Positions 34,157 to 43,466 are shown, counted from the stretch's first letter. The stretch is 64,000 nt of DNA from Bacillota bacterium (GCA_023408815.1 JAEYJO010000076.1:55251-119250); one strand, 5' to 3'. Program-made: numbers and translations. Notes: generated by a model not told the origin, from the sequence alone.

Positions 34157-35344
34157 CTATAGCAGCAATTCTTCGCGGTTGTTGTATTTGAAAAGCAGTT
34201 CCTGAATCTTTTCCGTAGGCGTATGAACATTGGACATAGAGGAATCGTGATTCATGAAGTCGATAATGGATGCCAAAAATTTGCTCATATCCGCTTCCAC
34301 ATAATAGGGCCTGCTTAACAGCGCAGGCGGCTGATAGGTGAGGTTGGTCGTAACGATCTTGTCGAAATAGCACTTTTCATAGGCTTCATCAAAGGCGGCC
34401 AGTCCGTCGGTAAATAAGCCAAAAGTACAGCAGATGAATACCCGCTTCGCATTCATGGATTTGAGTTGTTTTGCGGTATCGATCATGCTTCCGCCGGAGG
34501 AAATCATGTCGTCGATGATAATCACATCTTTTCCGTCAATATTTTCCCCTAAAAACTCATGGGCTACGATAGGATTCTTGCCGTTTACGATGGTAGAATA
34601 GTCACGTCGCTTATAGAACATGCCGGTATCCACGCCCAATACGTTAGCAAAATATACGGCACGGTCGAGCGCTCCCTCGTCAGGGCTGATAACGATCGTA
34701 TGGTATTTATCGATGATGAGGTATTCCTCCGTTCGCAGGAGAGCCCTTACAAACTGATAAGGCGGCGTAAAATTGTCGAAGCCGGAAAGAGGAGCTGCAT
34801 TTTGCACACGGGGGTCATGAGCGTCGAAAGTAATGAAGTTGGAGACACCCATATTGGTTAATTCCTCGATAGCATAGGCGCAATCCAGAGACTCGCGTCC
34901 GTTTCTCTTATGTTGTCTGCCCTCGTAAAGGAAGGGCATTATGACGTTAATACGATGCGCTTTCCCGTTTGCAGCAGAAATAAGCCTCTTTAAGTCCTGA
35001 TAATGATCGTCGGGAGACTTGTGGTTGATATAGCCGTTCATTTTATAGGTAACGCTATGATTGCAGACATCGGTAATGATGAATAAATCTTTGCCGCGAA
35101 TCGATTCGTTTAAAACGGCTTTTCCTTCTCCGGAACCGAAGCGCGGACAAACTGCATTCGTTAAATAATTGTCCTTGGTATATCCCTGAAATGCCGGATC
35201 GCTTTTCGCAAGATTATTTACACTTCGGCGAAACTCTACGAGATAACGGTTGACACTGTCTGCGAGCTTTAACGCAGAATCAGCAGCCATAATTTTTAAT
35301 GGGGCAACCGGGATGGCCGATTCAAGTTCACGTAAATTAGGCAT
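34157..35344 (-). CDS. prs: Ribose-phosphate pyrophosphokinase, long form
   Basis: 395-aa PRPP synthetase making 5-phosphoribosyl diphosphate from ribose-5-phosphate and ATP. Recognised by FDAHDPRVQNAAPLSGFDN, the PFLYEGRQHKR catalytic-flexible-loop region, and the PRPP-binding loop VIIIDDMISSGGSM near residue 275. Standard bacterial Prs is about 315 aa; this one has extra N-terminal material (residues 1-60) and a C-terminal tail after the second phosphoribosyl lobe, a form seen in several Clostridia. I start at ATG 35344 (MPNLRELESAIPV), which has GGAGG five bases upstream. It is a single gene on the minus strand, divergent from the DUF512 gene. Confidence 0.9.
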   Translation of the reverse strand: MPNLRELESAIPVAPLKIMAADSALKLADSVNRYLVEFRRSVNNLAKSDPAFQGYTKDNYLTNAVCPRFGSGEGKAVLNESIRGKDLFIITDVCNHSVTYKMNGYINHKSPDDHYQDLKRLISAANGKAHRINVIMPFLYEGRQHKRNGRESLDCAYAIEELTNMGVSNFITFDAHDPRVQNAAPLSGFDNFTPPYQFVRALLRTEEYLIIDKYHTIVISPDEGALDRAVYFANVLGVDTGMFYKRRDYSTIVNGKNPIVAHEFLGENIDGKDVIIIDDMISSGGSMIDTAKQLKSMNAKRVFICCTFGLFTDGLAAFDEAYEKCYFDKIVTTNLTYQPPALLSRPYYVEADMSKFLASIIDFMNHDSSMSNVHTPTEKIQELLFKYNNREELLL

Positions 35345-35455
35345 GATAACCTCCAATTGTGCTTTTATAAAATAAATCCTATCCTATTTTATAGCATTCC
35401 GGTAGTGACACGTCAAGGAAATTCTAGTAGAATAAGTAGATAAAGGAGTAAACGG

Positions 35456-36787
35456 ATGAAAGAAAACAGGCATATCGTTAAAAATGTTCTTGCGGGAAGC
35501 ATCGCGCAGGAAATGGAAATAGAGCCCGGAGATGAGCTTCTTGCAATAAACGGAGAGAGTATTAAGGATATTTTCGATTATCAGTATTTGATTCAAGATG
35601 AATATATAGAAGTTTTGGTAAAAAAGAAGAACGCAGAGGAGTGGCTGCTGGAAATTGACAAGGATTATGAAGAGGATATTGGAGTAGAATTTGAAAACGG
35701 ACTTATGGATGATTATCGCTCCTGCAGCAATAAATGTATTTTTTGTTTTATCGACCAGATGCCGCAAGGGATGAGGGAAACCTTATATTTTAAGGATGAC
35801 GATTCGAGGCTGTCCTTTTTACAGGGCAATTATGTGACCCTGACCAACATGAGTGAACATGATATTGAGAGGATTATTAAATATCATCTCTCACCTATCA
35901 ACATTTCCTTCCAGACGACCAATCCCGAGCTTCGCTGCAGGATGCTGAACAACCGCTTTGCCGGAGAAGCGTTAAAAAAGACGGACAAGCTTTATGAGGC
36001 GGGAATTGTGATGAACGGACAAATCGTTCTGTGCAAAGGAGTGAATGACGGAGCGGAGCTTGAACGGAGCATTTCCGACCTATCCAGATATCTGCCCTAT
36101 TTAGAAAGCGTATCCATAGTGCCGGTGGGGCTTTCCAAGTATAGGGATGGATTGTATCCTCTGGAGCCTTTTACCAAGGAGGATGCGAAGGAGGTCATCG
36201 CCCTCATCGAAAAATGGCAGGAAGGACTATATCCGCAATACGGCAAACATTTTATACATGCCAGCGATGAATGGTATATTTTGGCGGAGGAGGAGCTGCC
36301 GCCGGAGGAGTGCTACGACGGCTATCTGCAGCTTGAAAACGGAGTGGGAATGCTGAGACTTCTTCTGACGGAATTCGAAGAGGCTTTAGCGGAAGAAGGG
36401 AAATCGAAGTATAAGGATGGCGGCAAAAAGCAAAAAGTATCCCTTGCTACGGGCCTGATAGCATATCCGTATATCGCAGAAATGTCGAAGGCAATGGAGG
36501 AAGCCTTTCCTTTTCTGGAGACTATGGTATATCCTGTTACTAATGAATTTTTTGGGGAAAGAATCACCGTTTCAGGACTTCTTACCGGTCAGGATATTAA
36601 AAAGCAGCTTACCGGTAAGGAATTGGGTGATAGGCTGCTTTTACCGCAGAATGTACTGCGCAGCGGCGAGCAGGTCTTTTTGGACGATATGACGGTGGCG
36701 GACTTGGAAAGGGCTTTACAAGTAAAGATAGATATTGTAAAATCAAGCGGACGCGACTTTGTAGACGCATTGTTAAATGTTAGTTAG
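35456..36787 (+). CDS. DUF512 family PDZ/radical-SAM-like iron-sulfur protein
   Basis: 443-aa protein of the DUF512 family. It begins with a PDZ-like domain (about residues 1-75; NVLAGSIAQEMEIEPGDELLAIN pieces), then a radical-SAM-like part with the cluster motif C-x3-C-x2-C in SCSNKCIFCFIDQMPQG near residue 85-100, and the DUF512 domain in the C-terminal half (LATGLIAYPYIAEMSKAM, TVSGLLTGQDIKKQL). Reaction and substrate are unknown. The gene commonly lies directly upstream of der in Clostridia, as here, which may point to a role in ribosome or translation-related chemistry; that is inference. AAGGAG precedes the ATG. Confidence 0.9.
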   Translation: MKENRHIVKNVLAGSIAQEMEIEPGDELLAINGESIKDIFDYQYLIQDEYIEVLVKKKNAEEWLLEIDKDYEEDIGVEFENGLMDDYRSCSNKCIFCFIDQMPQGMRETLYFKDDDSRLSFLQGNYVTLTNMSEHDIERIIKYHLSPINISFQTTNPELRCRMLNNRFAGEALKKTDKLYEAGIVMNGQIVLCKGVNDGAELERSISDLSRYLPYLESVSIVPVGLSKYRDGLYPLEPFTKEDAKEVIALIEKWQEGLYPQYGKHFIHASDEWYILAEEELPPEECYDGYLQLENGVGMLRLLLTEFEEALAEEGKSKYKDGGKKQKVSLATGLIAYPYIAEMSKAMEEAFPFLETMVYPVTNEFFGERITVSGLLTGQDIKKQLTGKELGDRLLLPQNVLRSGEQVFLDDMTVADLERALQVKIDIVKSSGRDFVDALLNVS

Positions 36788-36790
36788 AAC

Positions 36791-36850
36791 GCCTGCACCG
36801 TGCAGGCAGACGTAGATTAGGAGTTACCGTCCGGCGTTTGGCCGGACTTT
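36791..36850 (+). other. Two hairpins in the der leader
   Basis: GCCTGCA / TGCAGGC (36791-36797 with 36801-36807) and GTCCGGC / GCCGGAC followed by TTT (36829-36835 with 36841-36847). They lie between the DUF512 stop and the der ribosome-binding site and could partly terminate or attenuate transcription into der. The T-run is too short for a firm terminator call. Confidence 0.5.
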
Positions 36851-36872
36851 GGAAGGAGCAAGGTTAATAAAA

Positions 36873-38210
36873 ATGGGAAAAAGAAAAACCAAGCCTATCG
36901 TGGCGGTAGTAGGAAGGCCGAATGTAGGAAAATCTACACTGTTCAACGTGCTGGCTGGAGAGATGATTTCAATTGTAAAGGATACGCCGGGAATTACCCG
37001 GGATAGGATATATGCGGACGTCACATGGCTGGATATGTCATTTACGTTAATCGATACGGGAGGTATTGAGCCGGACAGCAATGACGTTATACTGTCTCAG
37101 ATGAGAGAACAGGCAGAAATAGCTATCGAGACTGCCGATGTAATCCTTTTTATGGTAGACGTTAAGCAAGGATTGGTGGACGCGGACGCGAAGGTGGCAG
37201 ATATGCTCAGAAGGTCGAAAAAGCCCATCGTCCTCGTAGTAAATAAAGTGGATCATGTGGAAAAGTACATGGCGGATGTATACGAGTTCTATAATATGGG
37301 AATCGGCGATCCGCATCCGATCTCTGCTGCAAACCGTACAGGAATCGGTGATATGCTGGATGTGGTGACCTCCTATTTTGACAAGAATGTTTCGGAGGAA
37401 GAAGAGGATGAGCGCATCAAGGTAGCCATCGTAGGAAAGCCTAACGTAGGAAAGTCTTCCATTATTAATAGACTGGTGGGAGAAAACCGTGTTATCGTAT
37501 CGGATATTGCAGGAACGACAAGAGACGCTATCGATACGGACATAAGGTATAACGGCAGAGATTACGTCTTTATCGATACGGCAGGGCTTCGGAAGAAGAA
37601 TAAGATAAAAGAAGAGCTGGAGCGATATATGATCGTCCGTACGGTCAGCGCTGTAGAGAGGGCGGACATTGCGGTATTAGTCATCGATGCGGTGGAGGGC
37701 GTGACGGAGCAGGACGCAAAGATTGCGGGCATTGCTCACGAAAGAGGCAAGGCGGTTATTATCGCCGTAAACAAATGGGACGCCATCGAAAAGGATAACA
37801 AGACATTAAATAAGTTTACGAATAAGGTAAGAGAGGTATTGTCCTTCATGTCTTACGCGGAAATCATCTTTATTTCTGCGGTAACCGGACAGAGGCTTCC
37901 GAAACTTTATGAGACCATAGATATCGTGAATGAGAACCATTCCATGCGGGTGTCTACCGGCGTGCTGAACGAGATCATGGCGGAGGCAGTAGCGTTACAG
38001 CAGCCTCCCTCGGATAAGGGAAAGCGTCTTCGCTTGTATTATATCACTCAGGTGGCGGTGAAGCCCCCGACTTTTGTCATTTTTGTAAACGACAAAGAAC
38101 TGATGCACTTCTCCTATACTCGTTATATCGAGAACAAGATAAGAGAAGCATTCGGATTTAAGGGGACGCCTTTAAAATTTATTATAAGAGAGAGAAAGGA
38201 AAATCAGTGA
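36873..38210 (+). CDS. der: Ribosome biogenesis GTPase Der (EngA)
   Basis: 445-aa tandem GTPase required for 50S maturation. First G domain: VGRPNVGKST (residues about 11-20), DTGGIEPD, NKVDH; second: VGKPNVGKSS (about 185), DTAGLRKK, NKWD; then the KH-like C-terminal domain (from about 355, ALQQPPSDKGKRLRLYYITQ split over strands). ATG 36873 follows GGAAGGAG at 36851-36858; a TTG at 36849 lies on that ribosome-binding site. plsY begins one base after the der stop codon. Confidence 0.97.
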   Translation: MGKRKTKPIVAVVGRPNVGKSTLFNVLAGEMISIVKDTPGITRDRIYADVTWLDMSFTLIDTGGIEPDSNDVILSQMREQAEIAIETADVILFMVDVKQGLVDADAKVADMLRRSKKPIVLVVNKVDHVEKYMADVYEFYNMGIGDPHPISAANRTGIGDMLDVVTSYFDKNVSEEEEDERIKVAIVGKPNVGKSSIINRLVGENRVIVSDIAGTTRDAIDTDIRYNGRDYVFIDTAGLRKKNKIKEELERYMIVRTVSAVERADIAVLVIDAVEGVTEQDAKIAGIAHERGKAVIIAVNKWDAIEKDNKTLNKFTNKVREVLSFMSYAEIIFISAVTGQRLPKLYETIDIVNENHSMRVSTGVLNEIMAEAVALQQPPSDKGKRLRLYYITQVAVKPPTFVIFVNDKELMHFSYTRYIENKIREAFGFKGTPLKFIIRERKENQ

Positions 38211-38211
38211 A

Positions 38212-38862
38212 GTGGAACGAATCGTATGTTTAGCAATCGGATATTTGTTCGGACTGTTTCAGACAGCCTATATTTACGGTAAAATGAAAGGCATCGACAT
38301 AAGGCAGCACGGCAGCGGAAATGCAGGAACGACCAACACCTTAAGGGTGCTTGGCACGAAGGCGGGCCTGATTGTCTTTGCGGGGGATGTGGTCAAATGT
38401 ATTTTTGCGGTGGTAATGTGTACGCTCTTATTTGAAAAGTCCCACCCGGATACGGTATATCTGCTGAAGATGTATGCGGCTGCAGGGGCAATACTGGGAC
38501 ATAATTTTCCTTTTTACCTGAACTTCAAAGGAGGAAAAGGAATCGCGGCGACGGCGGGACTTATTTTATCCTTTCATCCTACCTTCGTACCGGTGGGCGT
38601 GATCATGTTTTTCGGCGCGTTCCTGCTCACTCACTATGTATCCTTAGGCTCTCTTCTGGTATATGCCGCATTCATCATTCAGATTGTAGTATCCGGCCAA
38701 TTAGGGCTGTTTGGGGGGATGACACAGGCGGAACTGATTGAGATGTATGGGATTGCGTTATTTTTAGCGATAATGGCATACTATAAGCATTGGGAAAACA
38801 TAAAGCGCCTTATAAAAGGGGAAGAGAGAAAAACATATCTTTTTAAAAAAAATAATGTGTAG
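38212..38862 (+). CDS. plsY: Acyl-phosphate:glycerol-3-phosphate acyltransferase PlsY
   Basis: 216-aa membrane enzyme that makes lysophosphatidate from acyl-phosphate and glycerol-3-phosphate, the first membrane phospholipid step in Gram-positives. Conserved cytoplasmic loops: YGKMKGIDIRQHGSGNAGTTN (motif 1, with the SGN AGxTN core), FPFYLNFKGGKGIAATAG (motif 2), and a shortened HWENIKRLIKGEE end (motif 3). Five transmembrane segments are visible. Start GTG 38212 immediately follows the der stop, so translation is probably coupled. It precedes gpsA, which supplies its glycerol-3-phosphate. Confidence 0.95.
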   Translation: MERIVCLAIGYLFGLFQTAYIYGKMKGIDIRQHGSGNAGTTNTLRVLGTKAGLIVFAGDVVKCIFAVVMCTLLFEKSHPDTVYLLKMYAAAGAILGHNFPFYLNFKGGKGIAATAGLILSFHPTFVPVGVIMFFGAFLLTHYVSLGSLLVYAAFIIQIVVSGQLGLFGGMTQAELIEMYGIALFLAIMAYYKHWENIKRLIKGEERKTYLFKKNNV

Positions 38863-38873
38863 GAGGAAGAGGG

Positions 38874-39887
38874 ATGGCGGACGTAAGCATAATCGGGGCC
38901 GGAAGCTGGGGAACAGCACTGGCAGTATTGCTGCATAAAAACGGACATAAGGTTACTGTATGGTCTATCGTAGAGCAGGAAATCGAGATGCTGAGAGAAA
39001 AGCATGAGCATAAGGATAAGCTGCCGGGAGTGAAGCTGCCGGATGATATGGTATTTACCACGGACTTGGAAGCTGCAATAAATGGAAAGGATGTTCTCGT
39101 GCTGGCGGTTCCTTCTCCTTATACGAGGAGCACTTCCCGTATGATGAAGGAGTATGTGGCCGAGGGACAAATTATCGTGGATGTGGCGAAGGGTATCGAG
39201 GAGAATACTCTTATGACGCTGTCTCAGATTATCGAGGAAGAGATTCCTCAGGCTACCGTAGCCGTGTTGTCCGGCCCTTCCCATGCGGAGGAGGTAGGAC
39301 GGGGAATTCCCACGACTATCGTGGTAGGTGCGCATAAGAAAGAAACGGCGGAATATTTGCAGAATCTATTTATGAACGAAGTGTTCCGTGTGTATATCAG
39401 TCCTGATGTGCTTGGTATTGAGCTTGGTGCTGCGCTGAAGAACGTCGTAGCTCTCGCTGCCGGTATCGCAGACGGTCTGGGTTATGGAGATAATACGAAG
39501 GCGGCGCTCATTACCAGAGGAATCACGGAGATTTCCAGGCTCGGTATGGCAATGGGAGGACGTTTTGAAACCTTCAGCGGTTTGACCGGAATCGGTGATC
39601 TGATCGTTACCTGTGCCTCTATGCACTCCAGAAACCGCAGAGCAGGTATTTTGATAGGTAAGGGATATACCATGGAGGAAGCCATGGAGGAAGTGAAGAT
39701 GGTAGTAGAGGGTGTTTATTCTGCAAAAGCGGCGATAGCTCTCGCTCATAAATACGATGTTCAGCTTCCGATTATAGAGCAGGTAAATGAGGTGCTCTTT
39801 AGCGGCAAGCCTGCGGACGCAGCCGTAAAGGAACTGATGATTAGAGATAAGAAGCTGGAAAGCGCTTTTTCAGAAGGATGGGAGTAA
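38874..39887 (+). CDS. gpsA: Glycerol-3-phosphate dehydrogenase [NAD(P)+]
   Basis: 337-aa soluble enzyme reducing dihydroxyacetone phosphate to sn-glycerol-3-phosphate for phospholipid synthesis. Rossmann dinucleotide loop IIGAGSWGTALA at residues 5-16, LSGPSHAEEVGRG, the catalytic-lysine helix region GIELGAALKNVVALAAGIADGL cut at residue K in LKNV, and TFSGLTGIGDLIVTC. GGAGG lies upstream of the ATG and the gene is 11 bp after plsY, matching the pathway order. The MoxR-type ATPase gene starts 3 bp after its stop. Confidence 0.96.
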   Translation: MADVSIIGAGSWGTALAVLLHKNGHKVTVWSIVEQEIEMLREKHEHKDKLPGVKLPDDMVFTTDLEAAINGKDVLVLAVPSPYTRSTSRMMKEYVAEGQIIVDVAKGIEENTLMTLSQIIEEEIPQATVAVLSGPSHAEEVGRGIPTTIVVGAHKKETAEYLQNLFMNEVFRVYISPDVLGIELGAALKNVVALAAGIADGLGYGDNTKAALITRGITEISRLGMAMGGRFETFSGLTGIGDLIVTCASMHSRNRRAGILIGKGYTMEEAMEEVKMVVEGVYSAKAAIALAHKYDVQLPIIEQVNEVLFSGKPADAAVKELMIRDKKLESAFSEGWE

Positions 39888-39890
39888 AAG

Positions 39891-40712
39891 ATGAATGAGC
39901 AGAACAAAGGATTTGCCGGTACGTCGGAATATGTAGCTTCCGAGCAGTTGATGGCCAGCGTGAACGTGGCAGTAGCGCTGCAAAAGCCTCTCCTCATCAA
40001 AGGAGAGCCGGGAACCGGTAAGACAATGCTTGCTGAGGCGGTAGCGAAGTCATTAGGCAGGAAATTGATCATATGGAATATTAAGTCCACTACGAAGGCC
40101 CAGGAAGGCTTGTATGTGTACGATACCATTCAAAGGCTTTATGACGGACAGTTCGGTGAAGAGGGGGTGGAAGACATCGCCCGCTATATTAAGCTGGGCA
40201 AGCTGGGAGAGGCATACGAAAGCGAGGAACAGGTAGTGCTTTTAATCGATGAAATCGATAAAGCGGATTTGGAGTTCCCCAACGATCTGCTCTGGGAACT
40301 TGACCAGATGGAGTTCTATATTCACGAGACGAAGCGCACCGTTAAGGCCAGGCAAAGGCCTATTGTAATCATTACCTCCAATGCGGAAAAAGAGCTTCCT
40401 GATGCATTTTTAAGAAGGTGCATTTTTCACTATATCGATTTTCCTGATGAGGAGCTGATGGAGGAAATCGTAAAAACTCATTTTCCTGATATTGAGGATA
40501 ATTTACTGAAAAATGCGATGGAAGTATTTTACAGGCTCCGTTCCATAAAGGACATCCGCAAAAAGCCCAGCACTTCGGAGCTCATCGACTGGATTAATGC
40601 CCTTCAGATAGGCGGTATCCCGTTAGATACGTTGAAAAGCAAACTGCCCTTTATCGGCGTTATGGTAAAAAAGGACGAGGATTTGCAGACGGTAAGGGAA
40701 AGAGTGAATTAG
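39891..40712 (+). CDS. MoxR-type AAA+ ATPase
   Basis: 273-aa AAA+ ATPase of the MoxR/CbxX-like class. Walker A GEPGTGKTML near residue 39, Walker B VVLLIDEIDKAD near 115, sensor-1 IIITSNAEKELPDA near 160, and an arginine finger region FLRRCIFHYIDFPD. The following gene encodes a von Willebrand A-domain protein. MoxR/VWA pairs act as metal-insertion or remodelling chaperones in the cases studied (for example CoxD/CoxE). No obvious client enzyme is next to this pair, so its substrate is unknown. It begins 3 bp after gpsA and is separated from the VWA gene by 52 bp. Confidence 0.9.
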   Translation: MNEQNKGFAGTSEYVASEQLMASVNVAVALQKPLLIKGEPGTGKTMLAEAVAKSLGRKLIIWNIKSTTKAQEGLYVYDTIQRLYDGQFGEEGVEDIARYIKLGKLGEAYESEEQVVLLIDEIDKADLEFPNDLLWELDQMEFYIHETKRTVKARQRPIVIITSNAEKELPDAFLRRCIFHYIDFPDEELMEEIVKTHFPDIEDNLLKNAMEVFYRLRSIKDIRKKPSTSELIDWINALQIGGIPLDTLKSKLPFIGVMVKKDEDLQTVRERVN

Positions 40713-40764
40713 GACAGAAACTAGTACTTACAGAACGTCGTACTAGGCCTTATGGGAGAACAAT

Positions 40765-41967
40765 ATGTTTGGCAGATTCTTTGATACGTTAAAGGCTAAG
40801 GGACTGAACGTTACCCTGAGCGAATGGCTGACCTTGCAGGAGGCGCTGGATAAGGGTCTATGCAACAGCAGCCTCACGCAGTTTTATTATATCGCGAGAA
40901 TGATTCTTGTAAAAAGCGAGACGGAGTACGATAAATTCGACCTCGCTTTTGAAGAATGCTTTAAAGGAATAAGGTCGGAGGACGAAGTGACCGCGAGCAT
41001 GCTCCGGTGGCTGGACAAGCCGGAAATGAGCGAGCTTTTGCACGAAGAAGAAAAGCATTGGATGAATCAGGGGGAAGACCTTCAAATCGACAAGGACGAC
41101 GTGGAAGAAAAGTTCAAGCAGCGCCTGAAGGATCAGGACAGTGAGCACAACGGCGGAAGTTATTGGATCGGTACGATGGGCAAGACTTCTTTTGGTAATA
41201 CGGGAGGAAACGTGGGCGGAGTACGGGTTGGAGGCACTACCGGTTACCAATCGGCATTTCAGGTGATCGGCGCAAGAAAATACAGAGATTTCCGCGATGA
41301 TAAGGTCATCGAGAACAGGCAGTTCCAACTGGCGCTTAGAAAGCTCAGACATTTTTCCACCAGGCTGGACATTCCGAAGACGGAACTAGATATCGACGGA
41401 ACCGTCCATAAGACGTGCAATAATGGAGGCTGTCTGCAGATCGTCATGGATAAGCCGAGAAAAAATGCGGTAAAGCTGCTGCTTTTAATGGATTCAGGCG
41501 GAACGATGATTCCCTATACCACCTTGTTGAACGAACTGTTCCAGTCGGTGCATAAGTCCAATCATTATAAGGATGTGAAGACCTATTATTTTCACAACTG
41601 TATTTACAGCAAGCTGTATAAGACGCCGGAATGCGAGAACGGAGACTGGATAGATACGGAATGGATGTTCCGCAATCTGGACAGCGACTATAAGGTGATT
41701 ATCGTGGGAGATGCCGCCATGGCACCGGAGGAGCTTTACTCTACATCCGGCAACTACAGAGGTCCTAACGGAGGATTATCCGGTATGGACTGGCTGCTGC
41801 TCATGAAAAAGAATTATAAGAAAATAGTGTGGATGAATCCGAAGATGGCTCCGGGAGAATCTCCGTGGAGAGAAGCGGAAACCGTAATTAAAAATTTATT
41901 CCCAATGTATAAATTGACCGTGGACGGCCTCAATCAGGCAATGATGCGCTTAATGGTAAATAAATAA
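40765..41967 (+). CDS. VWA domain protein, CoxE-like
   Basis: 400-aa cytoplasmic protein. The N-terminal about 220 residues are helical and charged (FGRFFDTLKAKGLNVTLSEW is typical of the CoxE family), with a Gly-rich linker near 130-155 (NTGGNVGGVRVGGTTG). The VWA-like Rossmann domain begins near residue 230 (AVKLLLLMDSGGTMIPYTT). The metal-ion-dependent adhesion site reads DSGGT where classical VWA domains have DxSxS, so the third position is Gly and the fifth Thr; metal binding may be altered. ATG 40765 has GGGAG upstream. Working partner of the preceding MoxR-like ATPase; target unknown. Confidence 0.88.
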   Translation: MFGRFFDTLKAKGLNVTLSEWLTLQEALDKGLCNSSLTQFYYIARMILVKSETEYDKFDLAFEECFKGIRSEDEVTASMLRWLDKPEMSELLHEEEKHWMNQGEDLQIDKDDVEEKFKQRLKDQDSEHNGGSYWIGTMGKTSFGNTGGNVGGVRVGGTTGYQSAFQVIGARKYRDFRDDKVIENRQFQLALRKLRHFSTRLDIPKTELDIDGTVHKTCNNGGCLQIVMDKPRKNAVKLLLLMDSGGTMIPYTTLLNELFQSVHKSNHYKDVKTYYFHNCIYSKLYKTPECENGDWIDTEWMFRNLDSDYKVIIVGDAAMAPEELYSTSGNYRGPNGGLSGMDWLLLMKKNYKKIVWMNPKMAPGESPWREAETVIKNLFPMYKLTVDGLNQAMMRLMVNK

Positions 41968-42004
41968 CATAAAATAAATAAACCTGTTTTGAGGGAGGAC
42001 TAAA

Positions 42005-43402
42005 ATGTTAGACATAATAAAATGGCTGAATACCAACATTATATGGGGGATTCCTATGCTCATATTGATGTTGGGAACCGGAATCTTTCTGACGATTCGC
42101 ACCAAGGGGGTGATTTTTACCCGTTTTGGAACGGTGATGGGAAATACTCTGAAAACCATTTTTAAAAAGAAGGAAACTGAGGAGCACGGAACCATTACGC
42201 CTTTTCAAGCGGTATGCACCGCTCTGGCGGCAACGGTAGGAACGGGCAATATCGTAGGTATTGCCATTGCCATCAGCGTAGGCGGACCGGGAGCCATTTT
42301 CTGGATGTGGGTATGTGCCGTACTGGGTATGGTAACGAAGTTCTGTGAGACCACCCTGGCGGTGGCTTACCGTGAGAAAAATGAAAAGGGCCGGTATGTA
42401 GGCGGTCCTATGTATTATATCAGCAAGGCGCTTGGATGGAAGAAGACGGCTGTCGCTTTTTGTGCGTTTGCCGTACTGGCTTCCTTCGGAGTAGGAAATA
42501 TGGTACAGGCCAATGCTGTATCCGGTAGTCTGGACACTATGTTCCATGTACCTACCTATGCGACCGGAATCGTGCTGGCCGCTTTGGTGGGTCTTGTCAT
42601 CATCGGAGGCATCAAGAGAATATCCGGCGTTGCGGAATTTCTTGTACCCTTTATGGCGGGAATGTATATTATCGCCGCAGTGATCGTATTGATTATAAAC
42701 GCAGCTAAGATTCCGGCAGCATTGGCGATGATCGTGACGGATGCGTTTACAGGAACGTCGATGATCGGCGGATTCGCAGGCAGTACCATGCTGTATGCCG
42801 CACGCATCGGTGTGGCGAGAGGTGTATTTACCAACGAAGCGGGCTTGGGAAGCGCGCCCATCGCACATGCCAGCGCCGATACGGACCATCCGGCCCGTCA
42901 AGGGTGCTGGGGAGCCTTCGAGGTTTTCTTCGATACGATTGTGATGTGTACAGTGACGGCGTTAGTAGTTATTACAAGCGGTTTATGGCACGATGAGGGC
43001 ATGGACGGCAATGCCATTTCCCTTGCGGCATTCCAGAATGTTATTCCGGGCGGCGGCCATATCGTGTCCGTCGGTATCGCGTTGTTTGCTTTCGCTACGA
43101 TAATCGCGTGGTATTACTATGCGGAAAAGGCGCTGGAATATATTGCCGGCTTTAAAGCCGTTTTCTTTTACCGGGTGATTTTTGTGATCTTCGTTTTCGT
43201 CGGCTGCGTGGTGGAAGTGGATATCGTATGGGAACTTGCCGACTTGTTCAATGGAATGATGGCGATTCCCAACCTGATAGCGCTGATAGCGCTTAGCCCG
43301 ACTATTGTAAAGCTTGCGCAGGATTTCTTCGCCGACCCGAAGACAATCCGCCCGAAGGGCAATACCTTTTCAGGAATGCTTCAGCACAGGGACAAAAAAT
43401 AA
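42005..43402 (+). CDS. Alanine/glycine:cation symporter (AGCS family)
   Basis: 465-aa sodium-coupled small amino acid transporter with about ten to eleven transmembrane helices. AGCS marks: TPFQAVCTALAATVGTGNIVG near residue 62 (substrate and sodium site), GPGAIFWMWVCAVLGM, the YVGGPMYYI loop, and RGVFTNEAGLGSAPIAHA near 280. GAGGGAGGAC precedes the ATG. It is 37 bp after the VWA gene and may be on the same transcript. Substrate is most likely alanine or glycine, inferred from the family. Confidence 0.94.
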   Translation: MLDIIKWLNTNIIWGIPMLILMLGTGIFLTIRTKGVIFTRFGTVMGNTLKTIFKKKETEEHGTITPFQAVCTALAATVGTGNIVGIAIAISVGGPGAIFWMWVCAVLGMVTKFCETTLAVAYREKNEKGRYVGGPMYYISKALGWKKTAVAFCAFAVLASFGVGNMVQANAVSGSLDTMFHVPTYATGIVLAALVGLVIIGGIKRISGVAEFLVPFMAGMYIIAAVIVLIINAAKIPAALAMIVTDAFTGTSMIGGFAGSTMLYAARIGVARGVFTNEAGLGSAPIAHASADTDHPARQGCWGAFEVFFDTIVMCTVTALVVITSGLWHDEGMDGNAISLAAFQNVIPGGGHIVSVGIALFAFATIIAWYYYAEKALEYIAGFKAVFFYRVIFVIFVFVGCVVEVDIVWELADLFNGMMAIPNLIALIALSPTIVKLAQDFFADPKTIRPKGNTFSGMLQHRDKK

Positions 43403-43431
43403 AAGCTGTGTGACCTTGTTAATTAATGGTA

Positions 43432-43460
43432 TTGACATTTGAAAAAAAGTAAGATACAAT
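43432..43460 (+). promoter_or_regulatory. Sigma-A promoter of tyrS leader
   Basis: TTGACA (43432-43437), 17-bp spacer, TACAAT (43455-43460), placing the transcription start near 43467, just before the T-box stem I sequences. Confidence 0.85.
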
Positions 43461-43466
43461 GCAGAT

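Noticed and set aside
42008..42901. 297-codon open frame on the minus strand within the symporter gene
   Set aside because: It is the antisense of a clear AGCS transporter, with His/Arg/Ser-rich nonsense composition and no ribosome-binding site.
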